A stretch of 53,929 nt of DNA. Origin: Methylomonas sp. Its GTDB lineage: Bacteria > Pseudomonadota > Gammaproteobacteria > Methylococcales > Methylomonadaceae. This document shows positions 46,143 to 53,929 of the stretch, one piece after another; the stretch's first letter is position 1; each line of letters opens with the position of its first letter. The notes beneath the pieces were generated by a model, which was given only the letters and a program-made list of their open reading frames with translations, was not told the DNA's origin and did no database searches. The position numbers and the translations under genes are program-made. The stretch spans positions 1-53,929 of the forward strand of contig PESC01000031.1 of the NCBI GenBank assembly GCA_002929135.1. Reading direction: 5' to 3'.

Positions 46143-47969
46143 TCAGCTAGCCGACGCCTTGAACTCCGGCACCAGCGTTTTCAGCAATGTCAGAATGGCC
46201 GCCTGATCGTCACCGGCGCAGGCCTGCTGAAGCCGGTCGATCTGCTTTGCCCAGGCATCGTGTTGGTAGCGCCGTGCGCTGGCCAGTCGCAGCTTGTCGT
46301 AACCCGTTGCCAGCAAGGGTTCGTCATCGTGGAACAGTTCTTCGTAAAGTTTTTCACCAGGGCGCAGGCCGACGTATTCGATGGCGATGTCGCGGCCCGG
46401 CAGTTGGCCGCTCAGCCGTATCATTTGCTCGGCCAGATAGCTGATTTTGACCGGCTCGCCCATGTCGAGCACAAACACCTCGCCGCCCTGTCCAGCGGCT
46501 TCCGCCTGCATGATGAGCTGGCAGGCTTCCGGGATGGTCATGAAATAGCGGGTGATGTCGGGATGGGTCACCGTCACTGGGCCACCGGCCTTGATCTGCT
46601 CGCGGAACAACGGCACCACGCTGCCGGCCGAGTCGAGCACATTGCCGAAGCGTACCGTAGTAAAGCGCGTACCTCCTGCATGGTCGAGGTTCTGGCACAG
46701 GATTTCGGCGGCGCGTTTGGTGGCGCCCATGACATTGGCCGGGTTGACCGCCTTGTCGGTGGAAATCAGCACGAAGCGGCCAATACCGGCTTTGACGGCG
46801 GTTTCGGCCAGTATTTTGGTGCCTATCAGGTTGTTGTGCACGGCCTCGCGTACCTGGTTTTCCAACAAGGGTACGTGCTTGTAGGCTGCCGCGTGGAAGA
46901 TGATTTCGGGGCTATGATCGCGAATCACCCGCTCGACGGCGCGATGATCGGCGACATCGCCCAACACCGCATGTGTAGTCAGGTCGGGAAACAACAGGCG
47001 CAAGTCGGCATCGATCCGGTAGAGGTTGTATTCACACTGATCGAACACGATCAACCGCGCAGGCTGAACCCTGGCAAGCTGTTTGCATAATTCCGAACCA
47101 ATGGAGCCGCCGCCGCCCGTCACCAGAATAGCTTTGTCATGCAAACGGGCCTGAATGCCAGGCCAGTCCAGCTTGACCGGTGCGCGACCCAGAATGTCGG
47201 TGATCGATACCTCACGCAGATTGCCCGTGCCCACCGTGCCATTGAGCAACTCACCGACCGAAGGCAGGGTCTGGAACGGTACACCGCAGATTTCGCACAG
47301 TTCGACGATGCGCCGCATCTGGGCTTCGTTTGCCGACGGCACGGCTATCAGGATGATCTCGACATCCCACTGTTCGATGAGCTGCGGCAACTGGTCTATC
47401 GTGCCGCCGACCCGTATGCCGCGAATCTCGCGGCGGAATTTGTCGCGCTGGTCGTCGGCGAATACCACCGGCACATAACCGCTGTGCGGATTCGACAACA
47501 AATCCCTGACCAGCATGTCGCCCGCCGCCCCCGCGCCGACGATCAGGGCGCGCAATCCTTGCCGCTGCACAAAGGTTTTCTCGCTCCAGAAACGGTAGAT
47601 GAAACGTGGCACGCACAGCAGCAGCAGCAACAACAGTGCATACAGAGGCACGACAGAGCGCGGCACGCCGTCGAGGCGGTTGTAGATGAACAACACACTG
47701 GCAATGATGATGGTGCCGCTGCACACCGCTTTGGTGATGCGCAGCAGATCGGGCAAGGAGGAAAAACGCCAAACGCCCCGGTAAAGGCCAAAAAACCAGA
47801 ACGCCGCAACCTGTATCGCAACGACCAAGGGCGAAAACAACAGCCCCGGGTAAAAGAATAGATCGGGGATGGTTTCCAGATTGAAGCGCAACCAATAGGC
47901 CCCGAACCAGGCCAAGGGAATCATGCACACATCGTGCAGGAATATCGAGGTGCGCGAACGCAAGCTCAT
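46143..47969 (-). CDS. WbpM/CapD-like UDP-HexNAc 4,6-dehydratase
   Basis: A 608-residue inner-membrane protein: four N-terminal membrane helices, a first Rossmann-like domain (LIVGAGAAGDMLVRDLL) and a C-terminal SDR dehydratase with TGGGGSIGSELC and the Ser-Met-Lys active site in STDKAVNPANVMGATKR. It would convert UDP-GlcNAc to the 4-keto-6-deoxy sugar, the first step to UDP-D-FucNAc or UDP-QuiNAc. ATGA overlap with the wbpL-like gene upstream. Order matches wbpK-wbpL-wbpM of Pseudomonas. Confidence 0.92.
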   Translation of the reverse strand: MSLRSRTSIFLHDVCMIPLAWFGAYWLRFNLETIPDLFFYPGLLFSPLVVAIQVAAFWFFGLYRGVWRFSSLPDLLRITKAVCSGTIIIASVLFIYNRLDGVPRSVVPLYALLLLLLLCVPRFIYRFWSEKTFVQRQGLRALIVGAGAAGDMLVRDLLSNPHSGYVPVVFADDQRDKFRREIRGIRVGGTIDQLPQLIEQWDVEIILIAVPSANEAQMRRIVELCEICGVPFQTLPSVGELLNGTVGTGNLREVSITDILGRAPVKLDWPGIQARLHDKAILVTGGGGSIGSELCKQLARVQPARLIVFDQCEYNLYRIDADLRLLFPDLTTHAVLGDVADHRAVERVIRDHSPEIIFHAAAYKHVPLLENQVREAVHNNLIGTKILAETAVKAGIGRFVLISTDKAVNPANVMGATKRAAEILCQNLDHAGGTRFTTVRFGNVLDSAGSVVPLFREQIKAGGPVTVTHPDITRYFMTIPEACQLIMQAEAAGQGGEVFVLDMGEPVKISYLAEQMIRLSGQLPGRDIAIEYVGLRPGEKLYEELFHDDEPLLATGYDKLRLASARRYQHDAWAKQIDRLQQACAGDDQAAILTLLKTLVPEFKASAS

Positions 47970-48997
47970 GATGCCGCAGGCTCGGCGACGCCCGCCTGGA
48001 AAAACCAGGCCAGAACAATGAGTGGAACATAGGCCACGATCAAACCATAGCAGGCATAATCCGGCTGTTTGAATACCAGCAGCGACAGCGGCAACAGCCA
48101 GAACACATCGATGGCCCAGACAGCCAGCAAAACCGCACGATGCCCGAAACGTTTGGCGGCGCGTTGATAGGCATGGCAGCAATGGGCCTGGTACCACTGT
48201 TGTTTGGTCGCAACACGCATCAGCAAGGTGTAACTGGCATCGACGATAAACACGCCAAACAGTATCAAACCACAGTAGAGCAAAATCATCGCTTGTTCCG
48301 CGGCCAGCACCATCAGCACACCCAGCAGCAAGCCCAGAAAGCCGCTGCCGACATCGCCCATGAAAATACGCGCCGGTGGCCAGTTCCAGATCAAAAAACC
48401 CATGGTCGCTGCCGCCAGAAACACGGCAACGGTAAACAACGGCGAGTCTAGGTAATAGCTGTAAGCCGCCAGGCTACCGCTGACGAACAGCGCCTGCGAA
48501 GCGGCAATGCCGTCGATGCCATCCATGAAGTTGAACAGATTGATGCACCAGACCAGCGCCAGCACGGCCAGAGGATAGCCCAGCCAGCCCAGGTCTATGC
48601 TGAAGCGCCCGAACACAAGGTTGAAGGGGTGGCCCAGCCATAACGGCGGCAGATGCGACAACACAGCGACGATCAGAACGGCAGTGAGCACATGCACGGC
48701 GAATCGCCAACGCATGGCCAGGGAAGCTACATCATCGGCATGACCCACTGCGACAACCAGCACGGGCAGCGACAAAGCGGCAAAGCGCCTGTCATCCAGC
48801 ACACCGGCAACATAAAGCCACAATAGCCCGGCATAAAAGGCAACAACGATACCCCAGCCGCCACCTCGCGGCGTGGGTACGCTGTGTGAACTGCGATGGT
48901 TGGGGATGTCCAGCCGATTGCGTTTGATTGCGTAATAGCGAAAGGCGCCGGTCGTTAGCCAGGCAAGCAGCAAAACTGCCGAATAATGAAACAACAC
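47966..48997 (-). CDS. WbpL/WecA-family undecaprenyl-phosphate sugar-1-phosphate transferase
   Basis: Polytopic enzyme that starts glycan synthesis by moving sugar-1-phosphate onto undecaprenyl phosphate. The 343-residue protein has about ten membrane segments and the family motifs SSHSVPTPRGGG, HADDVAS, NLFNFMDGIDGIA and FMGDVGSGFLG. In Pseudomonas the WbpL homologue uses UDP-D-FucNAc. One base separates it from the epimerase gene, and it overlaps the wbpM-like gene. Confidence 0.92.
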   Translation of the reverse strand: MLFHYSAVLLLAWLTTGAFRYYAIKRNRLDIPNHRSSHSVPTPRGGGWGIVVAFYAGLLWLYVAGVLDDRRFAALSLPVLVVAVGHADDVASLAMRWRFAVHVLTAVLIVAVLSHLPPLWLGHPFNLVFGRFSIDLGWLGYPLAVLALVWCINLFNFMDGIDGIAASQALFVSGSLAAYSYYLDSPLFTVAVFLAAATMGFLIWNWPPARIFMGDVGSGFLGLLLGVLMVLAAEQAMILLYCGLILFGVFIVDASYTLLMRVATKQQWYQAHCCHAYQRAAKRFGHRAVLLAVWAIDVFWLLPLSLLVFKQPDYACYGLIVAYVPLIVLAWFFQAGVAEPAAS

Positions 48998-48998
48998 G

Positions 48999-49952
48999 TC
49001 ATTTTGGATGCAGAAAACGCACGATCTCAGGTAAAGCGTCTTTGAGAGTGTGCCGGGGGCGAAAGCCCAGTTCGCGCTCGATTTTAGCAGACGAGTACCA
49101 GGCCGAACCCAGCAATTTCTCCAGGCTGTCGCTGTCGAGCGGAAAACGCCGGTTGCGCAAGCGGCTTATCACATCGCCGCCCTGGGCTGCCAGCGTCAAA
49201 ACAGCCTGCGGCACCGACCAGGTGACAGGCTGCTTTCCCAGCGCCTCGCGGATCCAGTCATAAATCTGCCGGGTCGAATAGGCCTGGCCATCGGTCACGA
49301 TGTAAATCTGACCCGCCGCCTTGGGATTTTTCGCCGCCAATAGCGCAGCAGCCACCACATCATCGACATGCACCATGGATCGCCGATTGTGCATCTCGGG
49401 CAGCGGCGGGAACACGCCCTTGGCAACGGCTTTAATCATCTGCGGCAGATTGCCTTTTTCAGTATTGCCATACACCATGCTGGGCCGGATCACCACAGGA
49501 TGCGGCACATAACCGCCGTGCAACACCCGTTGTTCGGCAGCGTATTTGGACTGGCCATAAGGCGTGTCGGCAGGTGTTTCGACCGATTCATCCATAGGCT
49601 GGCCATCACCATCGCCCACGGCTTTGACGCTGCTGAAAAAAATGAAACGCTGCACGCCTGCCTGCCTGGCCGCTTCCAGCAACTTGCGGGTACCTTCGGT
49701 GTTGATTTGGCCGTATTCATCCGCAGACTGGCGGGTCTCGGCCAGCGCGTGGGCTTTACCGGCAAGATGGAAGACGGTGTCGATGCCACTGCAAAAGCCG
49801 GGTTCCAGCTCGGCTGTCAAATCCAGGCATTGCGCATACGGCAAAGGCGTTTTTCCGGCATAAGCCCGCACATCATGGCCCAGTGACAGCAACCGGGTTC
49901 GTAACAAGCATCCAATAAAGCCACTGCTGCCCGTAAGCAGAACATTAGTCAT
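48999..49952 (-). CDS. NAD-dependent epimerase/reductase (WbpK-like)
   Basis: A 317-residue extended SDR with TGSSGFIG at the N-terminus, HLAGKAHA, FFSSVKAVG and the YGQSK active site. Its place before wbpL- and wbpM-like genes suggests it reduces the 4-keto intermediate to UDP-D-FucNAc or UDP-QuiNAc; plain 4-epimerase is the alternative. The ATG at 49952 overlaps the glycosyltransferase stop by 8 bp. Confidence 0.88.
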   Translation of the reverse strand: MTNVLLTGSSGFIGCLLRTRLLSLGHDVRAYAGKTPLPYAQCLDLTAELEPGFCSGIDTVFHLAGKAHALAETRQSADEYGQINTEGTRKLLEAARQAGVQRFIFFSSVKAVGDGDGQPMDESVETPADTPYGQSKYAAEQRVLHGGYVPHPVVIRPSMVYGNTEKGNLPQMIKAVAKGVFPPLPEMHNRRSMVHVDDVVAAALLAAKNPKAAGQIYIVTDGQAYSTRQIYDWIREALGKQPVTWSVPQAVLTLAAQGGDVISRLRNRRFPLDSDSLEKLLGSAWYSSAKIERELGFRPRHTLKDALPEIVRFLHPK

Positions 49953-51072
49953 TAAAAAGCTCTCGATATACGGCCAATGTTTGTGCAAAAACCAGCGCAT
50001 TGGCAAATTCCGTTTCGACTTTCGTGCGTCCGGCCTTGCCCATTTGCGCGCACAAAGCCGGATTCGACACTAAACGCTCCAGGGCATCAGCCAGGGGCGG
50101 AACCGAGCGCACCGGCACCAGCAGACCGTTGACCTCATGCTCAACGATTTCGTTGCAACCCGCCGTATCGGTGGTGATGATGGGACGACCGCTGGCGGCG
50201 GCTTCCAGCAATGTTTTCGGCAAGCCTTCTCGATAGGAAGGCAGCACCGCGATATGTACGCTTCGCCAAAAAGCCGCCACATCATCGATGCGTCCAACGC
50301 AGTCGACAACACCTTCGTCTTGCCAATCCTTTAATTGTTCAACACCAATGGAACGGATGTTTTCCTCATCCGGCTCGCCAACCAGCAAGGCCTGGAACTG
50401 CAAACCCTTTTGTTTCAGCAACCTCGCGGCCGCAACGAACTCGGCTATGCCTTTATCCCACAGCAACCGGCTTACCAGGGCAAGCCGTAATGGCGGGGGC
50501 GGCATGGCGGAATAGCCAAACTGCTCGATGTCTACGCCAGAGCCTTTGATCAATCGCACCTGTTGCGGCAGCAAACCCAATTGCTCCGTCAACACCGCGT
50601 AATCTTGCCGGTTTTGTACCACGGTAATGACATGCGGTTGCCGCAATAACCAGCGAAACAGGCGCTTCAACAAAAATTTGAGTACAGACGTTTTCCAGTG
50701 GCGCGCCGAAAATACCGTACCCAAACCAGCAAGCAGATTCACCTGTTTGATTGTCGGCAAAAACCAGGCAGCCAAGCTGCCGTAAACCACAGGCTTGACG
50801 GCAACCTGATGAACCAGATCGGGTTTCAAGCGCCGATAAACCTGCCAGATCCGAACCAGTGTCATCCATTCCCTGGCAGGATTCAGGCCGCCACGCCGCA
50901 TCGGCAAATCAATGAGTTCAAAGCCAGCATCACGGATGACGTCGCCATGATGCTTCACACGACACAACACGCTCACGGCATAACCACTGGCCTGCGCCGC
51001 TTGCGCCAATGCCATGCGGTGCGAACAGAAATACCAGTCTTCGGTGACAAGAAAAAGCAGTTTCATGGTCAT
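49945..51072 (-). CDS. Glycosyltransferase family 4 (GT-B)
   Basis: A 375-residue retaining glycosyltransferase of the RfaB/PglA type. LFLVTEDWYFCSHRMALAQ near the N-terminus and the C-terminal acceptor/donor motif LPSYREGLPKTLLEAAASG (the EGLPKTLLEA glutamate) match family 4. It probably adds a sugar to the lipid-linked glycan. The ATG at 51072 overlaps the PIN gene stop by ATGA; a second ATG two codons later is possible. Confidence 0.9.
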   Translation of the reverse strand: MTMKLLFLVTEDWYFCSHRMALAQAAQASGYAVSVLCRVKHHGDVIRDAGFELIDLPMRRGGLNPAREWMTLVRIWQVYRRLKPDLVHQVAVKPVVYGSLAAWFLPTIKQVNLLAGLGTVFSARHWKTSVLKFLLKRLFRWLLRQPHVITVVQNRQDYAVLTEQLGLLPQQVRLIKGSGVDIEQFGYSAMPPPPLRLALVSRLLWDKGIAEFVAAARLLKQKGLQFQALLVGEPDEENIRSIGVEQLKDWQDEGVVDCVGRIDDVAAFWRSVHIAVLPSYREGLPKTLLEAAASGRPIITTDTAGCNEIVEHEVNGLLVPVRSVPPLADALERLVSNPALCAQMGKAGRTKVETEFANALVFAQTLAVYRELFND

Positions 51073-51500
51073 GGCAAATCAAGCATACGCACTGCATCGC
51101 CTGGCATCAGCACCCGCCGATTTGCAGGCGGCTGCTGAAGCAGCAGGTGATCGCCGGTAATCAAACCGGCATCGGCAGCATCGAACAGCAAAGCCCACAG
51201 ATGATCGCCGCCCGAATCAGGCGCAGTGTACGCCGCATCGGCGGCGGGTTCGCGCCAGAGTGCATTGGCGACCAGTGCTTCCAGCAAGCTATCCACCTCG
51301 TTCGTACTCAAGCCATGCAGTCGTACCAGTTTGGGTCTGAGCAACACGGCTCGATACTCCGCCAGCAGGGCGGCCGAAAGCAGAAACAACACCCGCCCCG
51401 TTAGCATGGCATCAAGCAGTCGTGCCGTCGGGCTTTGTGCATCGACGGTCAACAATCCCGCCACCAGCACATTGGTATCAATGACGAAAATTTGCGGCAT
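51069..51500 (-). CDS. PIN-domain toxin (COG1569-like)
   Basis: A 143-residue PIN-domain protein with the four acidic active-site positions Asp8 (VIDTNVLVAG), Glu48 (LLAEYRAVL), Asp99 (GGDHLWALLFD) and Asp117 (LITGDHLL). Such proteins are usually RNases in VapBC-like modules. It shares TAATG with the RHH antitoxin gene and ATGA with the glycosyltransferase, so it is placed inside the polysaccharide operon. Confidence 0.88.
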   Translation of the reverse strand: MPQIFVIDTNVLVAGLLTVDAQSPTARLLDAMLTGRVLFLLSAALLAEYRAVLLRPKLVRLHGLSTNEVDSLLEALVANALWREPAADAAYTAPDSGGDHLWALLFDAADAGLITGDHLLLQQPPANRRVLMPGDAVRMLDLP

Positions 51501-51736
51501 TACTTTGTGCGTTCCGCTCGCGTTTCGGTCAGCGCCAGTTCAAGCGCTTCGGTTGGCATCAATCCGGCATGCTGGCGCGCTTGTTCCACCAGGGCGCGCG
51601 CACTTTGCTGTGGTTTGATGCCGCGCAATAACAAACTCTCTTCGATGATTTGTCTGATGGGTCTGCCTTGTCGGGCCGCTGCCTCCTTCAAGGCACGGTG
51701 AAGGTCGTCGTTCAATGTAATCGTCAAGCGTGTCAT
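51500..51736 (-). CDS. Ribbon-helix-helix antitoxin
   Basis: A 78-residue protein opening with the RHH pattern RLTITLNDDLHRALKEAA and GRPIRQIIEESLL, then a C-terminal toxin-binding tail. It would pair with the PIN protein and bind its own promoter. The ATG at 51736 gives the standard start; the upstream frame runs into the end of asnB. A gap of 77 bp separates it from asnB. Confidence 0.85.
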   Translation of the reverse strand: MTRLTITLNDDLHRALKEAAARQGRPIRQIIEESLLLRGIKPQQSARALVEQARQHAGLMPTEALELALTETRAERTK

Positions 51737-51813
51737 GGCTACTACTCGCGCAGTTTCAGTGTGCAGGCACTTTAACACCAAAACACCATGACTTGCAGAA
51801 CACCAACCAGCAA

Positions 51814-53790
51814 TCATCGGCTTGCGGCGTCTTGTTCCAACCACGCCTGAAACATCAACACATCCCATAAATAGTACGACCAGTTACGCTGGCCGCTCAA
51901 ATGTTCGGCCCATTTTTGACGAATGGGAGCGGGGTCAAAATAGCCTTCGCGTTTGAGCCGGTCTTGGGTCAGCAGATCGTCGGCCCAAACGCGCAGCGGC
52001 CCACGCAGCCAGACATCGATGGGCACACCAAAGCCCATTTTGGGCCGTTCGACCAGGTTTTTCGGCACATGCCGGTAAAGCACCTGGCGTAGCGCCCATT
52101 TGCCGACACCCTCACGCAGTTTTAGTGCCTGTGGCAACTGCCAGGCAAATTCGACCACGCGATGATCCAGAAACGGTACCCGCGTCTCCAGCGATACGCC
52201 CATGGCCGCACGATCGACCTTGGTCAAAATATCATCGGGCAAATAGGTCAGGGTATCCAGCGCCATCATGCGTTGAACGGCATCCAGGCCATCAAGCAAT
52301 GACTCGGCATCGGTCAGCAAGGTAGCGGGTTCCTTGGCATTCAACACCCATTGGGCGGGATCATGCCAATGCGATACCAGCCTCAAATACAGGGCATCGA
52401 CACTCGGTACGGCCAGAACACCTGCGCCTTTGTGCAATTTATCGCCCATATTGGTCTGTCTGAGCTTCTGCGGGAGAAACGATTGCATCGGCCCCAGCAT
52501 GGCATTCCAGGTGGCTGGCGCAACCGCTGTCAACGCCTGCGCAACGGCTTGCCGTAACCCTAGCGGCAAACGCGACAACTTGGCCCACAGTCGGTTGGCC
52601 AATACATAGCGGTTATAGCCACAAAACAGTTCATCGCCGGCATCGCCCGACAACGACACCGTTACCTGCTGCTTCGCCAATTGCGATACCAGAAATGTCG
52701 GAATTTGCGATGAATCAGCAAATGGCTCGCAGTACAGCGATGGCAACAATGGGATGACAGCCATGGCCTGCTGTGGCGACACGTATAGCTCGGTATGCTC
52801 GGTGCCCAGGTGTTTGGCTACTGCACTGGCGTGTACGGCTTCGTTATAACCTGCCTCGTCGAAACCTATGGTAAAGGTTTTGACCGGGCGTTCCGACTGG
52901 GCCTGCATCAGCGCGACAATGGTCGAGGAATCGATGCCACCCGACAAAAACGCACCCAGCGGCACATCGGCCATCATTTGCTGGGCAACCGCCGACTTCA
53001 ACAATTGCTCCAGTTGATCGACCGCTTGTTTGGGGTTGCCATTAAAAGGCGAGGCCACACCGGCCCGGGCGACATCCACCATCGACCAGTAGCACGTCTC
53101 TCTAAGTTCAGGCTTCTGCAAGCTGACTTGCAAAAAACAACCGGGCGATAACTTGGCGATGCCGCGATAGATCGAGTACGGCGCGGGTATGTAATTGTGG
53201 CGCATCAACAAGCACAAAGCGTCGCGATCGATGCTGGCGGAAAAAGCCGGATGTGCTCTCAAGGCCTTCAGCTCCGAACCGAACAAAAAGGTATCGCCCT
53301 GCCAGCCGTAGTACAGCGGTTTTTCCCCCAGCCGGTCGCGGGCCAGGGTAAGAACGCGCGTTTGCCTGTCCCAGCAAGCTAAGGCAAACATGCCGATGCA
53401 CTTTTTAAGTGCGCCTTCTATGCCCCAGGCGGTAAACGCCGCCAGCAGGGTTTCCGTGTCGGAATGACCACGCCATGACTCTCTGCCCCCATGCGAAAAA
53501 AGGTCAGGCAGGCTGTGTTCCAGTTCGCGCCGAAGTGCCAGATGGTTGTAAATCTCACCATTGAAGGCGATCACAAACCGCCCGCAAGCCGAAACCATCG
53601 GCTGATGACCCGCCGCAGACAAGTCGACAATGGCCAGGCGGCGATGTGAAAGCCCCATACCAGCATCGGCATCCCACCACTGTCCGCCATCATCCGGGCC
53701 ACGGTGCAAAATCGTGTAACCCATCGCCTGTAGCAACGGCTCTGGGTGTTCGGGAAAGTGATTACTTAAAAATCCGGCGAATCCGCACAT
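51814..53790 (-). CDS. asnB: Asparagine synthase (glutamine-hydrolysing), polysaccharide-cluster type
   Basis: A 658-residue amidotransferase with an N-terminal class II glutaminase (Cys2 nucleophile; MCGFAGFLS, RGPDDGGQW, AFNGEIYNH) and a C-terminal synthetase with the SGGIDSS P-loop and LSGDAGDELFCGYNRY. Members in exopolysaccharide clusters may modify sugar carboxyls or act as true asparagine synthases. The start at 53790 makes the N-terminal Met removal expose the catalytic Cys. The 139 bp beyond it are A+T-rich and should hold the promoter. Confidence 0.93.
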   Translation of the reverse strand: MCGFAGFLSNHFPEHPEPLLQAMGYTILHRGPDDGGQWWDADAGMGLSHRRLAIVDLSAAGHQPMVSACGRFVIAFNGEIYNHLALRRELEHSLPDLFSHGGRESWRGHSDTETLLAAFTAWGIEGALKKCIGMFALACWDRQTRVLTLARDRLGEKPLYYGWQGDTFLFGSELKALRAHPAFSASIDRDALCLLMRHNYIPAPYSIYRGIAKLSPGCFLQVSLQKPELRETCYWSMVDVARAGVASPFNGNPKQAVDQLEQLLKSAVAQQMMADVPLGAFLSGGIDSSTIVALMQAQSERPVKTFTIGFDEAGYNEAVHASAVAKHLGTEHTELYVSPQQAMAVIPLLPSLYCEPFADSSQIPTFLVSQLAKQQVTVSLSGDAGDELFCGYNRYVLANRLWAKLSRLPLGLRQAVAQALTAVAPATWNAMLGPMQSFLPQKLRQTNMGDKLHKGAGVLAVPSVDALYLRLVSHWHDPAQWVLNAKEPATLLTDAESLLDGLDAVQRMMALDTLTYLPDDILTKVDRAAMGVSLETRVPFLDHRVVEFAWQLPQALKLREGVGKWALRQVLYRHVPKNLVERPKMGFGVPIDVWLRGPLRVWADDLLTQDRLKREGYFDPAPIRQKWAEHLSGQRNWSYYLWDVLMFQAWLEQDAASR

Positions 53791-53929
53791 GCTTGAGTTT
53801 TGTTGTTTTATGACTGGCTTTTGCTTTGAGAGTCGTTTGACAGAAACGGCGGATTCCCCACGAGGCAATCACACACCGACATCTATCTCATTGATTTAAT
53901 CCAACTTCGATGTCGATCTTTACCCCATC

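Noticed and set aside
49945-53790. A new defence island around the PIN/RHH pair
   Set aside because: The surrounding genes are ordinary surface-polysaccharide genes with close operon spacing; no nuclease, helicase or other defence effector accompanies the pair.

Overview
The window looks like a chromosomal segment from a free-living gammaproteobacterium. The main indications are the biotin gene order bioB-bioF-bioH-bioC-bioD divergent from comF, the dacA-dat-ybeD-lipB-lipA cluster, mreBCD-mrdA-rodA, the ileS-lspA pair, rimO, tusB/dsrC-type sulfur relay genes and gcvR-bcp. A large TPR lipoprotein resembling those of PEP-CTERM/exopolysaccharide systems, an unlinked pair of dihydroxyacetone kinase subunits and the general gene order would fit a methanotroph-like member (Methylococcales). 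That assignment is an inference: no methane- or methanol-oxidation gene lies in the window.

Layout. 1-853: a decayed RelE-type toxin and its antitoxin. 854-5233 (-): complete biotin operon bioBFHCD, almost every junction being a 4-nt ATGA overlap. 5305-6497 (+): comF and a small periplasmic protein. 6524-7111 (-): an N-terminal fragment of a type I restriction HsdR subunit whose end lies in a perfect palindrome. 7309-11172 (-): lipoate synthesis (lipA, lipB), ybeD, a D-amino acid aminotransferase and a D,D-carboxypeptidase. 11321-18336 (-): the rod-shape genes mreB, mreC, mreD, mrdA, rodA, plus a PepSY membrane protein joined to rodA. 18443-20899 (+): gatC-gatA, then an outer-membrane DUF2490 protein where gatB would be expected. 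21076-27131: DUF2797 protein, lytic transglycosylase, bacterioferritin, lspA, ileS. 27631-32470: DUF4124 protein, short-chain dehydrogenase, HAD phosphatase and dhaK (+), then fic and dhaL on the opposite strand. 32725-35124 (+): TPR lipoprotein followed by a strong terminator. 35216-37494 (-): sugE, tusB, dsrC-like, rimO. 37585-44864 (+): PilZ/YcgR protein, mfd, ppk, dnaQ. 44999-45969 (-): gcvR-bcp. 46143-53790 (-): a surface-polysaccharide operon (asnB, an RHH/PIN toxin-antitoxin pair, a glycosyltransferase, and wbpK-, wbpL- and wbpM-like genes).

How the genes work together. The left half is mostly core metabolism and envelope growth: biotin and lipoate cofactors, peptidoglycan remodelling, the elongasome and lipoprotein processing. 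The right half adds polyphosphate, DNA repair and proofreading, c-di-GMP response, and synthesis of a lipid-linked surface glycan.

The most unusual signals are small. A palindromic repeat element has entered the mfd coding sequence in frame, and a longer copy lies upstream of ileS. A second hairpin family (TTCCCACG...CGTGGGAA) marks the decayed loci. mreC seems to start at AUA. The bacterioferritin lacks the haem-ligand methionine. tusB and a two-cysteine dsrC stand without tusCD. A roughly 125-bp element with 11-bp terminal inverted repeats fills the gap between wbpM and gcvR. A toxin-antitoxin pair is translationally tied to the glycan operon. I found no tRNA, rRNA, CRISPR array, prophage or complete insertion sequence.
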